Positions 1 to 8,754 of a stretch of 64,000 bases of DNA are shown here, one piece after another. Origin of the DNA: CAZADA01 sp964568975 (GTDB lineage Bacteria > Pseudomonadota > Alphaproteobacteria > Caulobacterales > Maricaulaceae); the NCBI GenBank assembly GCA_964568975.1, contig CAZMSO010000007.1, positions 33,231-97,230 of the forward strand, read 5' to 3'. The notes under the pieces were generated by a model. The model made no database searches. It saw only the letters and a list, made by a program, of their open reading frames with translations, and was not told the origin of the DNA. The translations under genes were made by a program, and so were the position numbers. Numbering within the stretch: the first letter of the stretch is position 1; every line of letters begins with the position of its first letter.

Positions 1-57
1 AAGCAGTTGACGCTGACGCTCGATCTCCTCGGCATCGACACGCCGGATCGGATGTGA
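1..57 (+). CDS. C-terminal end of an unidentified protein (5' truncated)
   Basis: Frame 1 is open from the window edge and ends at a TGA at 55-57, giving an 18-residue tail that ends in LGIDTPDRM. A GTG start follows three bases later, so this looks like the end of a gene in the same operon as the downstream acetyltransferase. The fragment is too short to assign to a family. Confidence 0.5.
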   Translation, partial: KQLTLTLDLLGIDTPDRM

Positions 58-60
58 CGC

Positions 61-618
61 GTGAACGCGCCTGAGCTCACCGCCGCCCCCATCCTCGAAA
101 CGCCCCGCCTAATTTTGCGCGCGCACCGGCGTGAGGACCTCGACGCCTGCGCGGCCATGTGGGGCGATCCCGCCATGGTTCGCCACATCTCGGGCCGCCC
201 CTCGACGCGGCCGGAGGCCTGGCGGCGGCTGCTCGCTTACGCCGGCCATTGGGTGTTGATGGGCTTTGGCTATTGGGCGGTGGTGGAGAAGGCGTCAGGC
301 CGGTTCATTGGCGATGTGGGCTTGTCGGATTTCAAACGCGGCGTCGATCCGCGCCTTGATGACGCGCCGGAGATCGGCTGGCTGATCGCGCCGGCCGCCC
401 AAGGCCGCGGCTACGCCACAGAAGCCGCGCACGCCGCGCTGGATTGGATCGAGCAGGCGTTAGCGCCGCCGCGCACGGCGTGTCTGATTGACCCGGGCAA
501 CGAGGCGTCGCTGCGCATCGCCGCCACGCTGGGCTACCACGAAACGGCGCGCGTGGAGCTGAATGGCTCGCCGGCGCTTGTGCTGGAACGATCCACCCCC
601 CGACGCGTGCGCGGCTAG
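61..618 (+). CDS. GNAT family N-acetyltransferase (RimJ/RimL type)
   Basis: The 185-residue product is the usual length of a single GNAT domain. It opens with the ETPRLILR strand typical of RimJ/RimL-type enzymes and carries the acetyl-CoA pyrophosphate-binding loop AAQGRGYATEA near residues 113-123. A later NEASLRIAATLGY segment matches the conserved C-terminal strand-helix of the fold. It probably transfers acetyl from acetyl-CoA to an amine of a protein or small molecule; the substrate cannot be read from sequence. The start is a GTG three bases after the preceding stop, suggesting translational coupling. It ends about 100 bp before the glycine riboswitch and is not expected to be part of the gcv operon. 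Confidence 0.85.
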   Translation: MNAPELTAAPILETPRLILRAHRREDLDACAAMWGDPAMVRHISGRPSTRPEAWRRLLAYAGHWVLMGFGYWAVVEKASGRFIGDVGLSDFKRGVDPRLDDAPEIGWLIAPAAQGRGYATEAAHAALDWIEQALAPPRTACLIDPGNEASLRIAATLGYHETARVELNGSPALVLERSTPRRVRG

Positions 619-718
619 ATCGTTTCGCATCGGTCGCTTCCGCGATTGACAATTCAAGGGATATAACAATAGCTTTATATGACGCGTGGGATCGACGTCC
701 GACGCGCCATATCGGCCC

Positions 719-946
719 AGCGGGAGAGTTCGGCGCGTCGCATACCGGCGCTGCGCCGGCGCCGAAGGCGCAACCGCCCCGGAAACGCTCAGGTCCACGG
801 ACCGCTGGGACCCGAAACGCTGGAAAGCGATCGCCAGGCACGCCTCGTGGGGCCGCCATGACGATCCGCCGACGGAGCAAGCGCAGGTTGCGGGACGCGC
901 CGCAGCCCACGCGGAATCTCTCAGGCGCCGACGACAGCGGGGGCCC
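719..946 (+). promoter_or_regulatory. Tandem glycine riboswitch upstream of gcvT
   Basis: Two glycine aptamers lie in tandem in the gcvT leader. The first begins with CGGGAGAG (721-728), has the GCCGAAGGCGCAAC core (761-774), then GGAAACGCTCAGG (781-793) and GGACCG (799-804). The second begins about 821 with TGGAAAGCG, has CGCCGACGGAGCAAGC near 867-882, then GGAATCTCTCAGGCGCCGACGACAG is split across 912-938. These match the conserved core of the glycine riboswitch. In the known family, glycine binding switches on expression of cleavage-system genes, and the genes downstream are exactly those. The expression platform between 946 and 991 was not resolved; it may mask the weak ribosome site. Confidence 0.93.
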
Positions 947-990
947 GGCGTCGACCATGGGGGTTGGCGCGCCCAGGCTGTCGAGGATGT

Positions 991-2139
991 ATGGCTGACG
1001 CCGCCGCCACCTCTTCCACCGCGACCACTGTGCGCGACACCGCCCTTAGCCGGCTGCACAAGCGGTTGAAGGCGCGGATGGTGCCCTTCGCCGGGTACTC
1101 CATGCCGGTCCAGTATGAGGGCGTCCTCGCGGAGCACCATTGGACGCGCGAGCACGCCGGCCTGTTCGACGTCTCCCACATGGGCCAAGCGTTTTTGGTG
1201 GGACCAGATCACGCCACGACCGCAGCCGCCCTGGAAGCGCTCACACCGATCGACGCCGCGGGGCTCGCTCCGGGCCAAGGGCGTTACACGCTTCTGATGA
1301 ATGACGAGGGCGGGATTCGTGACGATCTCATCGTCACCCGTCCGCGCGATCCGGATCACGATGGCTGGCTGCATCTCGTGGTGAACGCCGCCTGCAAGGA
1401 GGCCGATTTCGCTCACATCGCCGCCAACCTGCCCGAGGGCGTGGAGCTGCGGCCGAAGCCGGAGCTGGCGCTGCTGGCGCTTCAAGGTCCCAAGGCGCGC
1501 GACGTGATGCAGCGTATGGCGCCGGCGGCCGCCGAATTGACCTTCATGACAGCGACGGCGACCATCATTGCCGGCTATCCCGCCCACATCAGCTGTTCTG
1601 GCTACACCGGCGAGGATGGTTTTGAGGTCTCCGTGTTGGGCGATCACGCGGAAGCGGTGGCTGACGCCCTCCTTGAGCAGGAAGACGTGAAGCCCATCGG
1701 CTTGGGGGCGCGCGACACGCTGCGGCTTGAGGCGGGCTTGTGCCTCTATGGCCACGACATGGACGAGACCACCTCGCCCGTGGAGGCGGGTTTGCGCTGG
1801 GCTGTGCCGAAGCATCGCCGCGCGCCCGGCGCGTTTCCCGGGGTTGAGCGGCTGCTGCGCGAGTTTGAGGACGGCCCGGCGCGCCGACGCGTGGGCGTGT
1901 TGATTGCGGGGCGCGCGCCCGCGCGCGAGGGCGCTGAGATTCAAAAGGACGGCGAGACGGTGGGCGTCGTCACCAGCGGCGCGCCGGCCCCCACTGTCGG
2001 CGCGCCCGTGGCGATGGGTTATGTCGCAACACCGTTCGCGGCGGTGGGAGAGTCGCTGCAGATACTCGTGCGCGGGCGCGCGCTGGAGGGCCGCGTCGCG
2101 CCGATGCCGTTCACGCCCCACCGCTATTGGCGGGGCTAG
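991..2139 (+). CDS. gcvT: Glycine cleavage system T protein (aminomethyltransferase)
   Basis: The T protein takes the aminomethyl group from lipoylated H protein and transfers the carbon to tetrahydrofolate, releasing ammonia. The 382-residue product has the family start KARMVPFAGYSMPVQY, the folate-site region NDEGGIRDDLI with the catalytic Asp near residue 111, and CSGYTGEDGFEV. A TTG at 964 in the same frame would add nine residues, but the ATG at 991 follows GAGGA and gives the normal N-terminus just after the riboswitch. It is the first gene of the cluster and is followed by gcvH after 20 bp. Confidence 0.97.
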   Translation: MADAAATSSTATTVRDTALSRLHKRLKARMVPFAGYSMPVQYEGVLAEHHWTREHAGLFDVSHMGQAFLVGPDHATTAAALEALTPIDAAGLAPGQGRYTLLMNDEGGIRDDLIVTRPRDPDHDGWLHLVVNAACKEADFAHIAANLPEGVELRPKPELALLALQGPKARDVMQRMAPAAAELTFMTATATIIAGYPAHISCSGYTGEDGFEVSVLGDHAEAVADALLEQEDVKPIGLGARDTLRLEAGLCLYGHDMDETTSPVEAGLRWAVPKHRRAPGAFPGVERLLREFEDGPARRRVGVLIAGRAPAREGAEIQKDGETVGVVTSGAPAPTVGAPVAMGYVATPFAAVGESLQILVRGRALEGRVAPMPFTPHRYWRG

Positions 2140-2159
2140 GGCCAGCGAAGGAGGGGCGT

Positions 2160-2537
2160 ATGGCTGCTCAATATTACACCAAAGATCATGAATGGATCCG
2201 CGTGGACGGCGACATCGGCGTCGTTGGCGTCACCGCCCACGCCGCCGAGCAGCTGGGCGACGTGGTGTTTGTCGATTTGCCGGAGGTGGGCAAAGCCGTC
2301 GCGCAACAGGGCGAGATCGCTGTCGTTGAAAGCGTCAAAGCCGCCAGCGACGTCTACGCCCCGGTCGCGGGCGAGGTGACGGAGGTCAATCCAGCCCTCG
2401 CGGACAAGCCCGAGACGGTTAATGAAAGCCCCGAAGACAGCGGCTGGTTCTTCAAGCTGAAAATCGCTGACCCCAAAGAACTTGAAGGCCTGATGGACAA
2501 AAGCGCCTACACCGCCTTTGTGGCGGAGTCGGCCTAG
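2160..2537 (+). CDS. gcvH: Glycine cleavage system H protein (lipoyl carrier)
   Basis: The 125-residue protein is the mobile lipoyl arm that shuttles the aminomethyl group between P, T and L proteins. The lipoylated lysine is K60 in the motif VVESVKAASD, and the tail has the conserved NESPEDSGWFFKLK. The start at 2160 is set by a strong AAGGAGG at 2148-2154; an upstream in-frame codon is not needed. It lies between gcvT and the PaiB-like gene and ends 5 bp before the latter. Confidence 0.97.
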   Translation: MAAQYYTKDHEWIRVDGDIGVVGVTAHAAEQLGDVVFVDLPEVGKAVAQQGEIAVVESVKAASDVYAPVAGEVTEVNPALADKPETVNESPEDSGWFFKLKIADPKELEGLMDKSAYTAFVAESA

Positions 2538-2542
2538 CGCCC

Positions 2543-3187
2543 ATGTATGCTCCGTCCGCCTTCGCCGAACACGATCCGCAGACGCTGGCGGCGTTCATGC
2601 GCGCGCACCCGTTCGCGATGGTTGCGGTGAACGGCGAACACGGGCCGGTGGCGGCGCACGCGCCGCTGCTTCTCGAGACCGACGCCGAAGGGCGGTCCGC
2701 CCTTGTGGGCCATCTCGCCCGGGCGAACCCGTTTTGGCGCGCCGCCGAGGGCGCGCACGCTCTCGCGGTGTTTTCGGGGGCCGACGCCTATGTCTCGCCA
2801 TCGTGGTATCCGTCCAAGGCCCGCCACGGCAAGGTCGTACCCACTTGGAACTATCAGCGCGTCGAGGCGCGCGGCGTCCTGACGGTGGAGACCGACGCCG
2901 TCGCCATCGGCGCGATCGTCGAGGCGCTGACCGACGCCATGGAACGCGACCGGCCGACGCCTTGGCGCACGACGGACGCGCCGAGCGCTTACATTGAACG
3001 CTTGCACGCCGCCCTGGTCGGCGTGCGCGTGCGCCTCACTTCAGTGATGGGCGTGCGCAAACTCAGCCAGAACCGATCGGCGACGGACTTTGACGGCGTG
3101 CGTTCGGGCCTGCGGGCGATGGCGTCGCCCGGCCCCCAGGCGACGGCTGAGGCCATGGACGAATTGATCGCGACACAGCGAGGTTGA
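2543..3187 (+). CDS. PaiB/FMN-binding family protein inside the gcv operon
   Basis: The 214-residue product matches the PaiB-type FMN-binding family (FMN_bind_2). It has YVSPSWYPSK (about residues 83-92), VVPTWNY (98-104) and a C-terminal KLSQNR segment. Bacillus PaiB was named as a negative regulator, but the fold is a split-barrel flavin binder and the biochemical role in most bacteria is unknown. Here it is 5 bp after gcvH and 4 bp before gcvPA, so it should be co-transcribed with the glycine cleavage genes and controlled by the same riboswitch. Whether it acts on glycine metabolism is inference from position only. Confidence 0.85.
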   Translation: MYAPSAFAEHDPQTLAAFMRAHPFAMVAVNGEHGPVAAHAPLLLETDAEGRSALVGHLARANPFWRAAEGAHALAVFSGADAYVSPSWYPSKARHGKVVPTWNYQRVEARGVLTVETDAVAIGAIVEALTDAMERDRPTPWRTTDAPSAYIERLHAALVGVRVRLTSVMGVRKLSQNRSATDFDGVRSGLRAMASPGPQATAEAMDELIATQRG

Positions 3188-3191
3188 GCGT

Positions 3192-4547
3192 ATGCGGTAT
3201 CTTCCCCTGACCAACGCCGACCGGGCGGACATGCTGGCGGCCGTCGGCGTCGCCTCCATTGATGAGCTCTTCGCCGACGTCCCGCAGGCCGCGCGCTTTG
3301 AGGGGCCCGTTGCGGGCTTGCCCTTAGTCCAGGGCGAACTGGCGGTGACGCGCCATCTCTCAGAGCTGGCGGCGCGCAACACGGCGGCGGGCGCCACGGC
3401 GTTTTTCTGCGGCGCGGGCGCATATCGCCATCATGTGCCCGCGAGCGTGGACCACATCATTCAGCGCTCGGAATTCTTGACCGCCTACACGCCCTATCAG
3501 CCCGAGATTTCTCAAGGCACGCTGCAGTATCTGTTTGAGTTCCAAACGCAAGTCGCCCAGCTCCTGGGCCTCGGCGTCGCCAACGCGTCCATGTATGACG
3601 GCTCCACCGCGTGCGCGGAGGCCGTGCTCATGGCTGCGCGGGTCACCAAGCGGTCAAAGGCCGTGCTCGCGCCGGGGCTCCACCCCCATTACGCCGCTGC
3701 GACCAAAACGCTGGCGAAACACCTCGACATCAACATCGTGGACGCGCCGGCCGCGGTCGCTGGCGACGCCGCCGCCGGCGATCTCGTGGACGCCGACACC
3801 GCCTGCCTGGTCGTGCAGACGCCCAACGTGTTTGGTGCGCTCGTCGACCTCGCGCCTCTGGCGGAGGCTGCGCACAAGGCTGGCGCGTTGCTCGTGGCGG
3901 TGACGACGGAGGCGGTGTCGCTCGGTCTCGTCAAAAGCCCGGGCGAGATGGGCGCGGACATCGCCGTCGCGGAAGGCCAGTCGATTGGCAACGCGCTGAA
4001 TTTCGGCGGACCTTATGTGGGCCTGTTCGCGTGCAAAGACGACCGCGCTTTCTTGCGCCAGATGCCGGGCCGCCTCGCTGGCGAGACCGTGGACGCCGAT
4101 GGCGCGCGGGGCTTCGTGCTGACGCTGTCGACACGCGAGCAGCACATTCGCCGCGACAAAGCGACGTCCAACATCTGCACCAACTCCGGGCTCTGCGCGC
4201 TCGCCTTCTCGATCCACATGACGCTGTTGGGGGAGGCGGGCTTGCGCCGGCTCGCGCGGCTCAATCACGAGGCGGCGTGCGATCTCGCCGAGCGGTTGGC
4301 GGCGATCCCGGGCGTCAGCCTCGAGACCGAGAGCTTTTTCAACGAGTTCACGCTGAAACTGCCGGCGAACGCGGCGGACACTGTGTCAAAACTGCTCAGT
4401 AAGGGCGTGATTGCGGGCGTGCCCGCCAGTCGGCTCTTACCAGGCCAGGGCTTTGACGATCGGCTGATTGTCGCGGTGACCGAGACGAACACGCCCGCCG
4501 ACTTCGACGCCCTCGAACACGGCCTCAGGGAGGTCGTTGGTGCCTAA
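3192..4547 (+). CDS. gcvPA: Glycine dehydrogenase (decarboxylating) subunit 1
   Basis: This is the N-terminal half of a two-subunit P protein. With gcvPB it decarboxylates glycine and loads the aminomethyl group on H protein. The 451-residue length is normal for the alpha subunit. Recognisable segments are FCGAGAYRHHVPASVD, TAYTPYQPEISQGTLQ, NASMYDGSTA and REQHIRRDKATSNICTN, all diagnostic of this subunit, which lacks the PLP lysine. The gene overlaps the following cupin by eight bases. Confidence 0.97.
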   Translation: MRYLPLTNADRADMLAAVGVASIDELFADVPQAARFEGPVAGLPLVQGELAVTRHLSELAARNTAAGATAFFCGAGAYRHHVPASVDHIIQRSEFLTAYTPYQPEISQGTLQYLFEFQTQVAQLLGLGVANASMYDGSTACAEAVLMAARVTKRSKAVLAPGLHPHYAAATKTLAKHLDINIVDAPAAVAGDAAAGDLVDADTACLVVQTPNVFGALVDLAPLAEAAHKAGALLVAVTTEAVSLGLVKSPGEMGADIAVAEGQSIGNALNFGGPYVGLFACKDDRAFLRQMPGRLAGETVDADGARGFVLTLSTREQHIRRDKATSNICTNSGLCALAFSIHMTLLGEAGLRRLARLNHEAACDLAERLAAIPGVSLETESFFNEFTLKLPANAADTVSKLLSKGVIAGVPASRLLPGQGFDDRLIVAVTETNTPADFDALEHGLREVVGA

Positions 4548-5073
4548 GATCGACCGCGAGACAGCGCCGCGCGTGCACCGCCAAGCCTATCCCGGCCGGT
4601 TGCTCCACCGCACGGACGGCTGCTGGAAGACCAAGCTCAGTGACGCCGGCGGGCTCACCCAGTTCGGCTTTGGCGAAGTAACGCTTGCGCCCGGGTCGTC
4701 GACCGGCCTCTACCACTGGCACGAAGCCGACGATGAGCTCGTCTACGTGCTGGAAGGCGAAGTGGTGATGGTGGAAGGCGACACAGAGACGATCATGCGC
4801 GCGGGTGACTGCGCGACCTTCAAAGCCGGGGTCGCGGTGGGCCACACGTTTGAGAACCGCGCCGACACGCCCGCGCGTCTGCTTGAAGTCGGTCCCCGAG
4901 GTCTGGATGAGACCGCCCATTATCCGGGCCTCGACATGCTCTACCGCCGCAGCCCCGACGGCGTGCAGCGCTTTGAAACCCGCGACGGCCGCCCCCTTGC
5001 GCCGACCGATGAGGTCGCGCGCCTCGACGATCCGCAAAATCTGAAGCCCGCCTCGCCCTTGGACATTGAGTAG
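4540..5073 (+). CDS. Cupin-domain protein between gcvPA and gcvPB
   Basis: The roughly 177-residue product has one cupin barrel with a metal-site pattern: H59 and H61 in LYHWHEADDE, E66 near DELVYVLEGE, and H102 in VGHTFENR. The fold binds a metal and serves many functions (isomerase, dioxygenase, storage, regulation), so no reaction can be assigned. The start may be GTG 4540 or TTG 4537; AGGGAGG at 4527-4533 fits GTG 4540. It overlaps the end of gcvPA and is followed by gcvPB after 27 bp, so it belongs to the same transcript. Confidence 0.85.
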   Translation: MPKIDRETAPRVHRQAYPGRLLHRTDGCWKTKLSDAGGLTQFGFGEVTLAPGSSTGLYHWHEADDELVYVLEGEVVMVEGDTETIMRAGDCATFKAGVAVGHTFENRADTPARLLEVGPRGLDETAHYPGLDMLYRRSPDGVQRFETRDGRPLAPTDEVARLDDPQNLKPASPLDIE

Positions 5074-5100
5074 CGCCCCGCCGCGTCAGGAGTTCGCCCG

Positions 5101-6681
5101 ATGAGCATGAACACCCAAGGCCGCCCCACCACGCCGCGCCCCGCTGACGGCGACGTGTTGGTGGAAGATCGCCCGATCACGTCGCCAGCGCAGGCTGCGC
5201 CAGAGCCGCGCGCCGGACGCGGCCTGCTCCAGGACGAGCCGCTGCTGTTTGAGGTGGGCGATGGCGCGAAGACCGGCGTGGATTTGCCGGAACCGTCCGG
5301 CCGCGCCGCGCGCTTGGGTGGTCTTGAGCGGACGGCGGTCATCGGCCTGCCAGGCCTCTCTGAGCCGGAGACGTTGCGCCATTATGTGCGCCTGTCGCAG
5401 CGGAATTACGCCATTGATCTGGGGCTCTACCCGCTCGGTTCGTGCACGATGAAGCACAATCCGCGGCTCAACGAAAAGCTCGCGCGGCTGCCTGGCTTCG
5501 CCGACCTCCACCCCCTCCAGCCCGAGGAGACGGTGCAGGGTGCGCTCGCGCTGATTGAGGAACTCGGCCATTGGCTGACGACGCTCACCGGCATGCCCGC
5601 GGTGGCGATGAGCCCTAAGGCCGGCGCCCATGGCGAGCTCTGTGGCATGATGGCGATCCGCGCCGCCCTCGACGCCCGCGGCGACATGGGGCGGCGGCGG
5701 GTGCTTGTGCCCGAAAGCGCCCACGGCACCAATCCGGCCACGGCGATCCAATGCGGATTCCGGGTGGACGAGATCAAGGCGACAGCTGACGGGCGAGTTG
5801 ACCTGGACGAGGTGAAGGCAAAGCTCGGCGACGATCTCGCGGGGATTATGCTCACGAACCCCAACACCTGCGGCCTGTTTGAGCGCGACATCCGCGAGAT
5901 CGCGCACCTCATTCATGAGGCCGGCGGGTACTTCTACTGCGACGGCGCAAACTTTAACGCCATTGTCGGGCGCGTGCGGCCGGGGGATCTCGGCGTCGAC
6001 GCCATGCACATCAACCTCCACAAGACCTTCTCGACCCCCCATGGCGGCGGCGGCCCGGGCTCGGGGCCGACGGTGTTGTCGCAGGCGCTGGCGCCCTTTG
6101 CGCCCTTGCCGCGGATTGAAAAGGCTGGGGAGAATTATCGCCTCGTCGAACACGCAGAGGGGGAAGAGCGCGCGTTTGGACGCATGGCCGCGTTCCATGG
6201 CCAGATGGGCATGTTTGTGCGCGCGCTGAGCTATATGCTCAGTCACGGCGCGGACGGGCTGCGTCAAGCGGCGGAAGACGCCGTGTTGAACGCCAACTAC
6301 GTGCAAGCCGGTCTCAAAGATGTGATGACGCCTGCTTTTGACGGGACGTGCATGCATGAGGCCTTGTTTGATGATCGCTTCTTGAAAAACACTGGCGTCT
6401 CCACCCTCGACTTTGCGAAAGCCATGATCGATGCGGGCTACCACCCGATGACCATGTATTTCCCGCTTGTGGCGCACGGGGCGATGTTGATTGAGCCCAC
6501 GGAGACGGAATCCAAGGACAGCGTGGATCAATTCGTCCGTGTTCTGCGGGATTTGGCTATCGCCGCGGCCCGCGGCGAGACGGCGCGTTTTCATGCTGCG
6601 CCACGGTCGGCTCCCCTCAAACGCTTGGACGAAACCCGCGCGGCGCGGCGTCCGATTCTGCGCTGGCGCGACGCCTCTTAA
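5101..6681 (+). CDS. gcvPB: Glycine dehydrogenase (decarboxylating) subunit 2
   Basis: This is the PLP-carrying half of the P protein. The cofactor lysine is K308 in the motif NLHKTFSTPHGGGGPG. Other family segments are YPLGSCTMKHNP, VPESAHGTNPA and CDGANFNAIVG. The 526-residue product is slightly longer than the usual 480-500 because of an N-terminal extension of about 40 residues and a short basic tail. The ATG at 5101 follows CAGGAG. It is the last gene of the riboswitch-controlled cluster; no clear intrinsic terminator follows. Confidence 0.97.
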   Translation: MSMNTQGRPTTPRPADGDVLVEDRPITSPAQAAPEPRAGRGLLQDEPLLFEVGDGAKTGVDLPEPSGRAARLGGLERTAVIGLPGLSEPETLRHYVRLSQRNYAIDLGLYPLGSCTMKHNPRLNEKLARLPGFADLHPLQPEETVQGALALIEELGHWLTTLTGMPAVAMSPKAGAHGELCGMMAIRAALDARGDMGRRRVLVPESAHGTNPATAIQCGFRVDEIKATADGRVDLDEVKAKLGDDLAGIMLTNPNTCGLFERDIREIAHLIHEAGGYFYCDGANFNAIVGRVRPGDLGVDAMHINLHKTFSTPHGGGGPGSGPTVLSQALAPFAPLPRIEKAGENYRLVEHAEGEERAFGRMAAFHGQMGMFVRALSYMLSHGADGLRQAAEDAVLNANYVQAGLKDVMTPAFDGTCMHEALFDDRFLKNTGVSTLDFAKAMIDAGYHPMTMYFPLVAHGAMLIEPTETESKDSVDQFVRVLRDLAIAAARGETARFHAAPRSAPLKRLDETRAARRPILRWRDAS

Positions 6682-6938
6682 CGAGCGCTGTGGCCATCGG
6701 CCGTCCGGGCCGCGCGTGGCGCGCGCGGCGACCTCGTCGGTGTGGTCACAGATGTGCATGATCCGTGCGGCGGGGGGTGCGCCCCTCGCTCGCGCGTCCT
6801 AAATATGGAAAGGCCCGGAGCAACGGAGGGCGCGCCGCGGGGGCGCCGAAGATCGTTGTGCCATCATGGGAACGCTGTTTAGACTTCTTTTATTGGCGTT
6901 CGATAAGCCTGCACGGGCGAGAAGGAGATGCCCCGGGA

Positions 6939-7253
6939 ATGCGTTACGTCGCTCGAGCGTTTAGCGTGTTTATCGCCCCCGACGCGGGCGTCTACGGTCT
7001 CGGTGAAATGATGCGTTGGGCGGTTCGCCAATTCGCGACGGTGCTTGGCGGACTTTTGGTTTTGATTTCCGTGCCGGTGGCCTTAGTCACGCCGGTTTTG
7101 CCCGTCGGTTTGCCGCTGTTAATTCTCGGGCTGGTGTTGTTGGTGAACTCCTCGGAGACGGCGCGTCGGATGTTTTTGCGCTGGGTGAAGCGTTACCCGA
7201 TCACGTCGAGGCCTTTGCGCTCGATTATGCGCCGGCGTCATAAGCGTCTTTAG
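6939..7253 (+). CDS. Small membrane protein resembling the PGPGW family
   Basis: The 104-residue product has two predicted membrane segments around VLGGLLVLISVPVALVTPVL and PVGLPLLILGLVLLVN, separated by a Pro/Gly turn, followed by a basic tail (RRMFLRWVKRYP, then RRRHKRL). That architecture resembles small PGPGW-type inner-membrane proteins of unknown function, though the PGPGW signature itself reads LPVGLP here. An AAGGAG at 6922-6927 supports the ATG at 6939; a longer frame starting upstream has no ribosome site and is Arg-rich. It stands alone between gcvPB and the convergent ATP synthase genes. Confidence 0.6.
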   Translation: MRYVARAFSVFIAPDAGVYGLGEMMRWAVRQFATVLGGLLVLISVPVALVTPVLPVGLPLLILGLVLLVNSSETARRMFLRWVKRYPITSRPLRSIMRRRHKRL

Positions 7254-7569
7254 CCACTTACTGTGATGATTGAGGGCTGGCGCCAGGTCGCTGGCCGGCG
7301 CGCCCCCGCGGGATGGAGAACGGCGCGTGGAGCGCGTCGCGACCTCGGAAACGCCGGGCCCGACGCGAGAGCCCACCTTAGGACGCCAGATTCGACGCTA
7401 GACCTAGACGCCGGACCTCAGACCATAGCGAGCGCCTTAAGCAGCCTCAGACAGTCTCACTTTAACCGCGCGCGCCGGGGGCCCACGCTTCTTCCTCGGC
7501 CGCGGATTGACCGCATCGCTGCGTCGCCGAGAGCCACGCCCCCGGAGCGCGGAAGACCGCGCCGTCCTC
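7254..7569. other. Intergenic stretch between two convergent units
   Basis: About 316 bp separate the membrane protein (plus strand) from the end of the ATP synthase cluster (minus strand). I see no convincing RNA gene or hairpin with a T-run. A minus-strand frame overlapping the end of atpF continues to 7437 with a very basic tail, but nothing supports it as a gene. Confidence 0.4.
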
Positions 7570-8100
7570 TCAGCGCGCAGGGCCGAATCGATTGGCCACA
7601 TCCGTGACGCTGTCGGCGATGAGTTGGTCACGCACGTTGGGATCCAAATCGCCCTCGAAAATGGCCGCCGCCGCACCCGCCGCCAGACGCGTCGCCTGAT
7701 CGCGCACGAGGGCTTCAGCTTCGGCTTCGGCCTGCGCAATTTTGCGCTCCGCCATGAGAGCGCGCCGCTCCAGCCGCTCCGCCAGCTCCGCGCGCATCGT
7801 TTGGGCGACGACCTCAGCATCGCGGCGTGCGCGTTCGAGAATCGCTTGAGCCTCTTGCTCCGCCGCGCGCTGGCGGCGTTGATAGCTGGCGAGAACTTCC
7901 TGGGCCTCCTCCCGCAACCGACGCGCCTCTTCAAGCTCATTGGCGATTGCGGCGGAGCGATCATCAAGCGCTTTCGTCAACAACGCCGGCACGCCGAGAT
8001 AAGCAAGCATGCCCAAAAAGGCGAGCAACGCCACAAGCACCCAGGTCGTGGGGTCGCTCGGCCCGTAAGGGATGTGCAGCAAGTGCTCCATGGCGGTCAT
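7570..8100 (-). CDS. atpF: F0 ATP synthase subunit b
   Basis: The 176-residue product has one N-terminal membrane segment (about WVLVALLAFLGMLAYLGVPA) followed by a long charged Ala/Glu/Arg helix. This is the normal architecture of a peripheral-stalk b subunit, which holds the F1 head against the membrane rotor. It is the last gene of the F0 cluster, 79 bp after the b' gene. Alphaproteobacteria usually carry b and b' as separate subunits, and both are present here. The F1 genes are not in this window, as is common in this class. Confidence 0.93.
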   Translation of the reverse strand: MTAMEHLLHIPYGPSDPTTWVLVALLAFLGMLAYLGVPALLTKALDDRSAAIANELEEARRLREEAQEVLASYQRRQRAAEQEAQAILERARRDAEVVAQTMRAELAERLERRALMAERKIAQAEAEAEALVRDQATRLAAGAAAAIFEGDLDPNVRDQLIADSVTDVANRFGPAR

Positions 8101-8179
8101 CCTTCTCGCCGGCGTTGCCTGCGCGCCAGAAACCGACCGTCGTCACCCGGCGGTCGGCGTATCGTCTGCGGCCGCTGAG

Positions 8180-8752
8180 CTAAGCGCGGCCCGCTGCGGC
8201 CTCCACCGCGCGCTTCACGCGGTCAGCCTCCACGGCTGCGCCGGTCAAGCGCGTGACAATGTCTCCCGCGGCGTCGACGGCGATCTCCTTGACATTCGCG
8301 AGGGCGGTGGCTTTGGCGGCGTCAATGCGCGCTTCTGCGTCGGCCAAGCGCTGATTCAGCTCCGCCTCCGCCGCGGCGATGTCGCGCGCCATTTCCGCGT
8401 TCACGGCGTCGCGCGTTTCGCCGAGCACCGCTTGGGCCCGCGCGCGCGCATCCGCTAAGGCGCGCTCATAAGCGCGTTGGGCGTCCTCCGCCTGGCGGTT
8501 GAGGCGGTTGGCCTCATCCACGTCATCAGCGATTTTGTCGCGCCGGTCTTCGATCACGCTGGCGAGCTTGGGCAGCAAGGACCGCGACAACACCACATAA
8601 AGCGCGCCGAAGGCGATCAGCAGCCAGAAGATCTGTCCTGGCCAAACGCCCAGTTCGAACTGGGGCAGGCCGCCCGAGCTCTCCGCGCCATGGCCGGTCT
8701 CTTCAGCGGCCCTGGCCAAGAGGGCGGCCGCCGCGACGCTCGCCGCCGTCAT
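8180..8752 (-). CDS. atpF': F0 ATP synthase subunit b' (second stalk subunit)
   Basis: The roughly 190-residue product has an N-terminal segment ending in QFELGVWPGQIFWLLIAFGALYVV, the typical b' start in which a PQFE..PGQIFWL motif precedes the membrane helix. A coiled-coil stalk follows. In the complex it pairs with subunit b. The start could be ATG 8752 or GTG 8758; the latter overlaps the atpE stop. Either way translation is coupled to atpE. Confidence 0.92.
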   Translation of the reverse strand: MTAASVAAAALLARAAEETGHGAESSGGLPQFELGVWPGQIFWLLIAFGALYVVLSRSLLPKLASVIEDRRDKIADDVDEANRLNRQAEDAQRAYERALADARARAQAVLGETRDAVNAEMARDIAAAEAELNQRLADAEARIDAAKATALANVKEIAVDAAGDIVTRLTGAAVEADRVKRAVEAAAGRA

Positions 8753-8754
8753 GA

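Noticed and set aside
460..2121. A 553-residue minus-strand open frame antisense to gcvT.
   Set aside because: It is the shadow of a GC-rich gene; its translation is Arg/His-rich with no recognisable domain, while the plus strand encodes an unmistakable GcvT and a riboswitch.
5086..6759. A 557-residue minus-strand open frame antisense to gcvPB.
   Set aside because: It has no family features and mirrors the codon bias of gcvPB, whose PLP site and family segments are clear.
7437..7603. A basic tail (RPRKKRGPPARAVKVRLS) in a frame that overlaps the end of atpF.
   Set aside because: The frame begins inside atpF without a ribosome site; a 54-residue protein is possible but nothing supports it.
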